From positions 1 through 64,000 of the forward strand of contig JAFUGS010000048.1 in assembly GCA_017469265.1 (NCBI GenBank): a DNA stretch of 64,000 nucleotides, written 5' to 3'. A program made the position numbers and the translations under genes. This document shows, in pieces, positions 58,142 through 64,000 of this stretch. Every line of letters begins with the position of its first letter. Position 1 is the first letter of the stretch. The notes below the pieces were generated by a model, which did no database searches, was not told the origin of the DNA, and was given only the letters and a program-made list of their open reading frames with translations. Source of the stretch: Clostridia bacterium (lineage in GTDB: Bacteria; Bacillota; Clostridia; Christensenellales; Aristaeellaceae).

Positions 58142-60040
58142 ATGGAACAGAATCTTACATCCCTGCTGCCGGACGGCAATTCCTTTGAATTCTGGGAGAA
58201 AGCCCCGGTCTGGAACCGGGAAATCCATGTGAATCCCGCCGATCCGAAGGCCTCCGACGGGAATGACGGAAGCGCCGCCGCGCCCCTTGCCACCATTTCC
58301 CGCGCGGCCGAGCTGGCGGAGCCCGGCACGCGGGTTCGGATCCACGCGGGCCTTTACCGGGAATGCGTCAGCCCGGCCCGGGGCGGCACGGATCCAGAGC
58401 ATATGATCTCCTATGAGGCATACGGGGACGGAAAAGTCATTCTCCGCGCCTCGGAGGAGGTCACGGAATTCATTCCCAGCGAGGGCTGGTCCCTGCGTTT
58501 CGCTCCCGGGGAGGAGGAAAGCGGAATCCGGATCTGGGAGTACGATCTGGACCCAGATCTTTTCCGGGGCTACAATCCGTTCTGCGCGGTGAACATTCTG
58601 CATGACCGGCTGTTTATTGAATATGACAAAACGGACATGACGACCTATCTGAACCGGCGGGGCTGCGTTTTCTGCGACGGAAAACCGCTGAAGCAGGTAC
58701 CGCTGTATAACGGGATGGGCCGGGAGGACAACACCTACTGGGTGGAAGCCAACGGCATGAAAGTGCACTTCCGTCTGGCCGGCGACGCGGATCCGAAGGA
58801 TCACCGGATCGAGGTGACGGTACGGGAACAGTGCTTCGCGCCGAAAAAGCCATTCCTGAACTATATCCGGGTAAAGGGCCTGATCTGTGAGCACGCCGCC
58901 ACGGGCGCGCCGGTACCGCAGCGAGGCGCCATTTCCGCCTGCCGGGGGCATCACTGGATCATCGAGGACTGCGAGGTCAACTGGTCCAATGGCGTGGCCA
59001 TCGATACGGGCCACGAGTGCTGGCACCATACCCATACGCCCGGGGAAATCATCGGCTGGAGCGTGATCCGGAACTGCGTGATCCGGGACGCGGGGGTCTG
59101 CGGCATCGCCGGCATGTTTGCGGAACGGATGCTCATCGAAGGAAACGTGATTGAGGGCACAGGCTGGCAGAAAATGGAGCTGTCCTGGGAAGCGGGAGCG
59201 ATCAAGCTGCATAACAGCGTGAACGGTCTGATCCGCGATAATGTTTTCCGGAACACGATCCGCGCGGATCATCTGTGGCTGGACTGCGGCAACGAAAACA
59301 ACCGCATCACCGGCAACCTGTTCATCCACGGGATTGAGCAGCGGGAAGCCATCTTTATCGAATGCACCCGGGACGGCGTCAACCTGATCGATCACAACAT
59401 CATCTGGGATGTGGAAGGACGATTTGATCCGGCCAGCGTGCCGCGGGAGCCCGGCTCCTCCGGATGGTACAAGCTGCGGGAGCTGGACGTGGTGAACGGC
59501 TACGGGATCTACGGTGAGGGGACGGACCGCCTGCATGTTTCCCATAATCTGATCGGCCGATGCCGCCACAGCGGGTATTATCTGAAGCCCGTGTCCTTCC
59601 GGATGAATGGGCTGCTGCGGGGCGGCACCTCCCGGGACGCGAAAATCATCAATAACATTTTCTATGACTGCGGAGAAGCCGCCATCGACTTCCCTACCCG
59701 GGAGAATATCTCCGAGGGCAACCTGTTTGTGCGCATGCAGGGAGGGTACCTGCGGGTGATGTATCCCGAACCGGAAAACTGCCTGAACCTGCCCGCCTGG
59801 CAGGAATTCTTCGGCTTCGACCATGAAGGGCAGAACGCCTGGTTCGACATCGAAGTGGATCCGGAAACCGGGAAAGCTTCCTTCCGCCGCGCAAAGGACA
59901 GGCCCTTCGGTTTCCGCGGCGAGCTGGAGCGGCTGAACATGCTTTTTGACCCGCTGGACGTGAAAAAGGTCGCGCCGGATCCCGATCTTCCCGGAGAATC
60001 CCGGGATCAGGTTCTGCCCGGCCCATTCCATGCGTATTGA
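58142..60040 (+). CDS. Cytoplasmic right-handed parallel beta-helix protein, possible glycoside hydrolase or lyase
   Basis: A 632-residue protein without a signal peptide. It starts with a segment typical of beta-helix enzymes (VNPADPKASDGNDGSAAAPLATISRAAE, AEPGTRVRIHAGLYRE) and continues in short parallel-helix coils, such as VIRNCVIRDAGVCGI, MLIEGNVIEGTG, GLIRDNVFRNT, RITGNLFIHGIEQ and KIINNIFYDCGEAAI. Carbohydrate-active families with this fold include GH141 and several polysaccharide lyases; GH141 is a plausible but unproven match. Probably acts on oligosaccharides imported by the three genes upstream. AGGAGG lies 5 bases before the ATG. Confidence 0.85.
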   Translation: MEQNLTSLLPDGNSFEFWEKAPVWNREIHVNPADPKASDGNDGSAAAPLATISRAAELAEPGTRVRIHAGLYRECVSPARGGTDPEHMISYEAYGDGKVILRASEEVTEFIPSEGWSLRFAPGEEESGIRIWEYDLDPDLFRGYNPFCAVNILHDRLFIEYDKTDMTTYLNRRGCVFCDGKPLKQVPLYNGMGREDNTYWVEANGMKVHFRLAGDADPKDHRIEVTVREQCFAPKKPFLNYIRVKGLICEHAATGAPVPQRGAISACRGHHWIIEDCEVNWSNGVAIDTGHECWHHTHTPGEIIGWSVIRNCVIRDAGVCGIAGMFAERMLIEGNVIEGTGWQKMELSWEAGAIKLHNSVNGLIRDNVFRNTIRADHLWLDCGNENNRITGNLFIHGIEQREAIFIECTRDGVNLIDHNIIWDVEGRFDPASVPREPGSSGWYKLRELDVVNGYGIYGEGTDRLHVSHNLIGRCRHSGYYLKPVSFRMNGLLRGGTSRDAKIINNIFYDCGEAAIDFPTRENISEGNLFVRMQGGYLRVMYPEPENCLNLPAWQEFFGFDHEGQNAWFDIEVDPETGKASFRRAKDRPFGFRGELERLNMLFDPLDVKKVAPDPDLPGESRDQVLPGPFHAY

Positions 60041-60046
60041 ACGGTT

Positions 60047-63000
60047 TTACATTTCCTGCCCGACAACGACCTTCGATGCGACGGATGCCCGGATCAGATC
60101 CTCCCGCGCGGAAAGGCCAAAGTAAGGCGTTCCGTCCGGACGGAAATGCACCCGACGGATTCCGTCGCACCGAAGGGATTCCTTCAGGCCGGTTTCCGCA
60201 TGGTACGAGATCATCAGTTCCCCTTCGTTGTTGACAAAGAAGGAATTGTGTCCGGGGCCGTATTCGCCCTCCACGGAGTAAAAGGTCAGAACCGGCGTAA
60301 TGCGCTTGTTCCATGCGTGGAGATCCAGCAGGTTGTCACGGGTATCCGCGGTCAGCAGTCCCAGTGCGTAGGTATAGGCGTTCGCGGATCCTCCGGAATA
60401 AGTGACATAGATCTTTCCGTCCCGCTGGAAAGAATTCGGGCCTTCATTGTTGATGGTTCCCGCGACGTTTTCCCACCCGAGCAGCGGGCGCGACAGCAGC
60501 ATCGGGTCGCTGGTCAGCCGCCAGGGTTCGTCTTCGTCAATGGAAGCAATGTACAGCATGGATCCGGAATCCCGCGGTGTCCCGATATGCTCCCTGTAGG
60601 ACCAGATGACGTACGAACCGCTCCGCGCGCGGACATAGGTCATGTCCAGGGTGATGGCATCGTCCGCCAGGGGCTTTCCGTCCCTGCGGACGACGCGGAT
60701 CGGGGTTTCCCAGGCGGCCGGATCCGTAATCTGCCCGCCTTTTTTCTTTTTCATCAGATGGCACTGCGGGCCCCATTCATGGCCGCTGACCGCGAACAGA
60801 ATATACAGTTCGCCGCCGATAACGTGAAATTCAGGCGCCCAGAAGGTCTGCTCAAAGCCGCGCTCGGGGCTGAAGGGGAGGATCAGGTGCTCGGTGATTC
60901 CTTCCGCGAAGAGCCCCTCCGCGTAATCGGCTTCCCGGACCCAGAGCCCAATATCATCCAGATTGTCATTGGTGGAGATGTAGTACCATTTTCCTTCCCA
61001 GGGAAAGAGTACGGGATCCCCGTACCCCCTGGCCAGCGGGAAGCGGAAGCCCTGCTGCGAAACGTTTCCCCGCACGGCGCAGGTGCCAGGATGATCGAAA
61101 CAGACGGATGCCGGATCCCAGGATATTTTCTTTTGCCGGACGGAAAAATCGCTGTACCGGACCAGAGCGGGAATTCGGTTCAAAACCTCCATGCTGTCCG
61201 CGCGGATCACCTCCGGGACGGAGACGCCGGTATAAACGACCGGGCTCCATTTTTGCAGCGCGGTTTCCGCGAGGGCTCGGCCAAGGGACAGGGTATCGGA
61301 AACGTGTTCCGGAGGGAGCGTGTCTTCGTCCGCGAGGCCGGTGAATTCAAAGTGAATCAGATCCCGGGTCTTCCAGAGGAGCAGTTTTCCCGCGGCAGTC
61401 TCGTCCGGCTCACCGTTTTCGTAAACCCGCTCGCCGCAGATGGCGATCATCCCGTCCGCCGTCCGGAAAATCCCGGGCCTGCGGACCCCCACCGGAACAA
61501 TGGTGTTGTCGTCGGAGACACGCCCTTCCGCGAACAGCACGCCGTAATTCTTGTTGAAAGGAACCGCGCCTGTTTCTTCGGCCTCAAAAGCCAGGTGAAT
61601 GCCGCCAGCCAGCCCTTCGGGATAGCTTTCGGGACAGACGGGGCGGGTGTATACGCGGATAACGGCAGCGTCATCCCGCCAGGCATCCCCTGCCAGCCCT
61701 TCCAGGATGGAACCGCAGGCCCAGGGCATCAGCGCGAACCATGTGGAAGCGGGGGAACCGTCCGGCCAGGTTTCCGTCAGCAGGCCCTCGCTGTGGCAGA
61801 AGCGCTCGGACATCCATCCGGTTTTACCGTATCCGAATTCTCCATCCCGCGTGTTATGGCACTGGCAGCTCCACAGCATCGTATCCTCCAGGCGGCCGCG
61901 GACGTACGCGTCCTCCCTGAAGCGCAGATAGTACATCATTTCGTCCATGACTGAGGACGACATCGGATGAATATGCGGATTGGTGACGGAGGTGATGCTG
62001 CCGCCGCAGCTGGACCAGCCGGTCGTGCTGAGGGGCGGTACCCGGATCGGGGAATTGTAGCAGAATTTGAAAAGATATTCGTAATACAGCGCGTCCCGCA
62101 GATGATCCAGCAGCCTTTCCTTCGCGGCGGAGCTTCCGGAATCATCCCGGCACAGGATTTCATGCAGGTTCCGGACCGCGCGGATATAGCTCAGGACCCC
62201 TTCGGAATCGATATTTTTGTCAATATCCAGCGGGCCGCCCCAGCACGCCTCGCGCCGGACATAGGTCTCATGATACCAGGCTTCGCTTTCCAGCAGGCCG
62301 GGGATCCATGTTCTTTCCCCGGTCAGGCGGCAGTAAAGCGCGGCCGCGGCCAGGCACCATGCCCCGGAAAAAGAATCATATTCCAGACCGGCGCCTGTTT
62401 CCTCCGAGAAGATATAAGGATACTCGCCCTCCTGGTTTCGGGTCCTCTCCGTGCGGGCAATCACGTCCCGCGCGAAGGCAAGCCAGCCAGGATGCTCCGC
62501 GCCGTTTTCCTTTTCGTACGCGTACGCCTTCAGCACCAGATAAACGCACTGGCCCACCAGATAGGCCGCGTGCCCGGGAACGGGCTGCCTGTCATACCAC
62601 CAGCCCCGATTGCTCCACCGGCCGTCCTGCTCCGTGAGAAAGGGCAGGCCGTTTTTGCTGTTTATGCTGCTGGATACGATATGTTCGATACAGTCCAGCG
62701 CCTGCGCCCGCATCGTCTCATTTCCCAGGCGGCGGGCGGCCAGCAGCATCGGCACCGCCGCTGAGAGCCCGTTTGTCCAGCTGACTGACGGAAGAAGGCG
62801 GGTTTCAAAATGCGTGCCCCGGTCAAAAACAAATCCGGCATAGCTGTGCGCATCCGGTATCCAGGCGTCCCTGGCCACGGCGGATGCGATATCCCTGACC
62901 GTTTCATAGATGGAGCAGACGCTGCGCGGCGCTTCGTGCCAGCGCGCGTAAATCTGCTTCAGCACGCTGTGGATTTCCCTTTCGTCCTTCGCGGGACAGT

Positions 63001-63637
63001 CAAAGCAGGTCAGGGAAATGGTGAAGGTTTCTCCCCGGTGAATCCGGAAGCAGTTTTCATCCAGCTGTTTCCGCGGCAGAATCCGGTGCGAATCCACAAA
63101 CAGCCACGGCGCGTTCTCGTATCCCAGGGTATACCATACCTCGCCCTTTTCCAGGGAGCATCCGAATCCGGCATACTGATCAAAAGTCCCGGCTTTTCCC
63201 GGCCGCCACGCGGCGCGGATTCCATCCCGGCGGATCATATACGGCGAGGCGGAAAGGCCCAGGATTCTTTCCCCCTGGAACAGCAGCGCGCAGGGATGGG
63301 AAAGCCTGTCACTGCGCACCATCCACCATGGCGAGGCCGGAAACGTCCCTTCCATTCGCAGCCGCGGCGTCTTGCTGTCGGACACCAGCGGCGCGCTGCC
63401 CCGGTTCGTGCCGAACATGAATCCGGGCAGGAAAAAACGCGCGGAAGGATCCGGCTTCTCCGCGGCCAGAGCGATCCGGATCACGCCGGAGAAATCGGCA
63501 TCGGCGGTAATTCGGACCGTCACGTCCGCGGGATCGCCGGCTTCCGGCATGTCGATCTCCCCGCGGAGCGCGTGCCTGGCAAAGGGCTCGTAGATTTCCG
63601 GACCCTCTTCGGCCCGGGCGGTCAGTTGTAGAATCAT
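60047..63637 (-). CDS. Intracellular two-module glycoside hydrolase: alpha/alpha-toroid fused to GH43
   Basis: A 1196-residue protein with no signal peptide. Residues about 1-230 form a beta-rich domain; about 235-660 are helical and resemble an (alpha/alpha)6 toroid (SVSWTNGLSAAVPMLLAARR, GGPLDIDKNIDSEGVLSYIR). The C-terminal part from about 830 is a five-bladed GH43 propeller: GDPVLFPWEGKWYYIS (catalytic base Asp), FWAPEFHVIGGELYILF, ITLDMTYV (pKa-modulating Asp) and TINNEGPNSF (acid Glu), then GPGHNSFFV. GH43 enzymes remove arabinose or xylose. The toroid could be a hydrolase/lyase or a partner module. The ATG at 63637 has AGGGAG 6 bases upstream. It converges on the beta-helix gene with 6 bases between them, and no terminator fits. 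Confidence 0.88.
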   Translation of the reverse strand: MILQLTARAEEGPEIYEPFARHALRGEIDMPEAGDPADVTVRITADADFSGVIRIALAAEKPDPSARFFLPGFMFGTNRGSAPLVSDSKTPRLRMEGTFPASPWWMVRSDRLSHPCALLFQGERILGLSASPYMIRRDGIRAAWRPGKAGTFDQYAGFGCSLEKGEVWYTLGYENAPWLFVDSHRILPRKQLDENCFRIHRGETFTISLTCFDCPAKDEREIHSVLKQIYARWHEAPRSVCSIYETVRDIASAVARDAWIPDAHSYAGFVFDRGTHFETRLLPSVSWTNGLSAAVPMLLAARRLGNETMRAQALDCIEHIVSSSINSKNGLPFLTEQDGRWSNRGWWYDRQPVPGHAAYLVGQCVYLVLKAYAYEKENGAEHPGWLAFARDVIARTERTRNQEGEYPYIFSEETGAGLEYDSFSGAWCLAAAALYCRLTGERTWIPGLLESEAWYHETYVRREACWGGPLDIDKNIDSEGVLSYIRAVRNLHEILCRDDSGSSAAKERLLDHLRDALYYEYLFKFCYNSPIRVPPLSTTGWSSCGGSITSVTNPHIHPMSSSVMDEMMYYLRFREDAYVRGRLEDTMLWSCQCHNTRDGEFGYGKTGWMSERFCHSEGLLTETWPDGSPASTWFALMPWACGSILEGLAGDAWRDDAAVIRVYTRPVCPESYPEGLAGGIHLAFEAEETGAVPFNKNYGVLFAEGRVSDDNTIVPVGVRRPGIFRTADGMIAICGERVYENGEPDETAAGKLLLWKTRDLIHFEFTGLADEDTLPPEHVSDTLSLGRALAETALQKWSPVVYTGVSVPEVIRADSMEVLNRIPALVRYSDFSVRQKKISWDPASVCFDHPGTCAVRGNVSQQGFRFPLARGYGDPVLFPWEGKWYYISTNDNLDDIGLWVREADYAEGLFAEGITEHLILPFSPERGFEQTFWAPEFHVIGGELYILFAVSGHEWGPQCHLMKKKKGGQITDPAAWETPIRVVRRDGKPLADDAITLDMTYVRARSGSYVIWSYREHIGTPRDSGSMLYIASIDEDEPWRLTSDPMLLSRPLLGWENVAGTINNEGPNSFQRDGKIYVTYSGGSANAYTYALGLLTADTRDNLLDLHAWNKRITPVLTFYSVEGEYGPGHNSFFVNNEGELMISYHAETGLKESLRCDGIRRVHFRPDGTPYFGLSAREDLIRASVASKVVVGQEM

Positions 63638-63821
63638 CTGTGTCTCCCTGCCGCTGCGGAAACGGCAAATCGGGGAAAAGGAAACGGGCCTCCGCGTCAT
63701 TTTCCCGTTATCCGTCTGGAATTCGGCCAGACAGCAGAAGAAGCCCTCCTTTTCCCGCGGGGAAAGGAGCGCGTGCCGGGATCACAGCCCCCACCGCTGG
63801 TTCTGCCTGTTTCTCAGGAAA

Positions 63822-63850
63822 ATTATACCGTCACGGGGGATAAACTGCAA
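63822..63850 (-). promoter_or_regulatory. Promoter of the toroid-GH43 gene
   Basis: Minus strand: TTGCAG (63845-63850), 17 bases, TATAAT (63822-63827). Leader of about 180 bases, without recognised structure. Confidence 0.75.
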
Positions 63851-63870
63851 TATCGTATTTCGCGCCGTCA

Positions 63871-63899
63871 TTGAAAAACGGATCCGGATATGATATAAT
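63871..63899 (+). promoter_or_regulatory. Promoter of the gene entering at the right edge
   Basis: Plus strand: TTGAAA (63871-63876), 17 bases, TATAAT (63894-63899). It is back-to-back with the toroid-GH43 promoter, only 20 bases between the two -35 hexamers. Confidence 0.8.
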
Positions 63900-63905
63900 C
63901 GTAGG

Positions 63906-63997
63906 AAGTGGTTCGCCGGAAGGTGCTTCTGACCTGGCCGCCCCCTGTTTTCTGTATTATCCGGGGCAACCCGAATAATAAATATATTGAAAGGAAG
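63906..63997 (+). other. 5' leader of the rightward gene, with a GNRA-type hairpin
   Basis: About 92 bases between the promoter and an ATG at 63998-64000, which is the last codon of the window and is preceded by AAAGGA only 2 bases away, so the true start may lie further right. A CGGG-GCAA-CCCG hairpin (about 63962-63973) and a GAAG/CTTC pairing upstream suggest structure. It matches no riboswitch family I can recognise. Confidence 0.45.
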
Positions 63998-64000
63998 ATG

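Noticed and set aside
63906..63997. SRP RNA, 6S RNA or a known riboswitch at the right edge
   Set aside because: The segment lacks the conserved SRP GGAA tetraloop region and other family cores that I could check by eye.
1..64000. CRISPR arrays, insertion sequences, prophage or integrated elements
   Set aside because: No regularly spaced direct repeats, transposase or integrase genes, or terminal inverted repeats with target duplications were seen.

Overview
The window looks like chromosome of a GC-rich (about 60% by eye) low-redundancy Bacillota, most likely a Clostridia-class anaerobe. The reasons are: PolC-type DNA polymerase III, a CtsR/ClpC stress operon with a CtsR box, a perfect CIRCE element, RqcH and MutS2, the frr-uppS-cdsA-dxr-rseP-ispG-polC cluster, strong AGGAGG ribosome-binding sites, and housekeeping promoters that nearly all show a 17-base spacer. 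The three extracellular binding proteins and the LplB/LplC-type sugar permeases suggest a gut or rumen carbohydrate/peptide user. The exact family is inference.

Layout. 1-5.4 kb: start of tuf behind tRNA-Gly(CCC), then ctsR and a zinc-finger/ClpC fusion gene, an amino-acid-kinase-fold protein and shikimate kinase. 5.5-8.8 kb: a response regulator, beta-lactamase-fold hydrolase and sensor kinase cassette. 8.9-18.8 kb: mutS2, htpG (CIRCE), recA, a hemolysin III protein, rqcH and an orphan DNA methyltransferase. 18.9-25.3 kb: purB and purA leftward; degV and an 828-residue adenosine-deaminase-like/Rossmann fusion rightward. 25.4-37.6 kb: mntP, ppx, a FtsB-like protein, polC, ispG, rseP, dxr, cdsA, uppS and frr, all leftward.

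37.6-53.0 kb: two complete oligopeptide ABC operons flanking an M42-type aminopeptidase, so peptide uptake and intracellular hydrolysis sit together. Operon 1 is unusual. Its OppC-type permease carries a whole seven-repeat RCC1-like propeller in the first extracytoplasmic loop, its OppF-type ATPase carries a roughly 170-residue coiled-coil insert, and it ends in a translationally coupled 71-residue membrane protein. The OppC of operon 2 carries a different extracytoplasmic insert. 53.3-64.0 kb: a glycan locus with an AraC-type regulator, LplB/LplC-type permeases, a binding protein, a cytoplasmic right-handed beta-helix protein and a convergent 1196-residue fusion of an alpha/alpha-toroid to a GH43 domain. 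A further rightward gene begins at the right edge behind a strong promoter and a leader.

Best candidates for undescribed biology: the deaminase-like/Rossmann fusion at 22.8-25.3 kb, the propeller-bearing permease and coiled-coil ATPase of peptide operon 1, the McsA-like zinc finger fused to ClpC without an mcsB, and the three binding proteins lacking a lipobox cysteine. No CRISPR array, insertion sequence, prophage or rRNA gene was seen.
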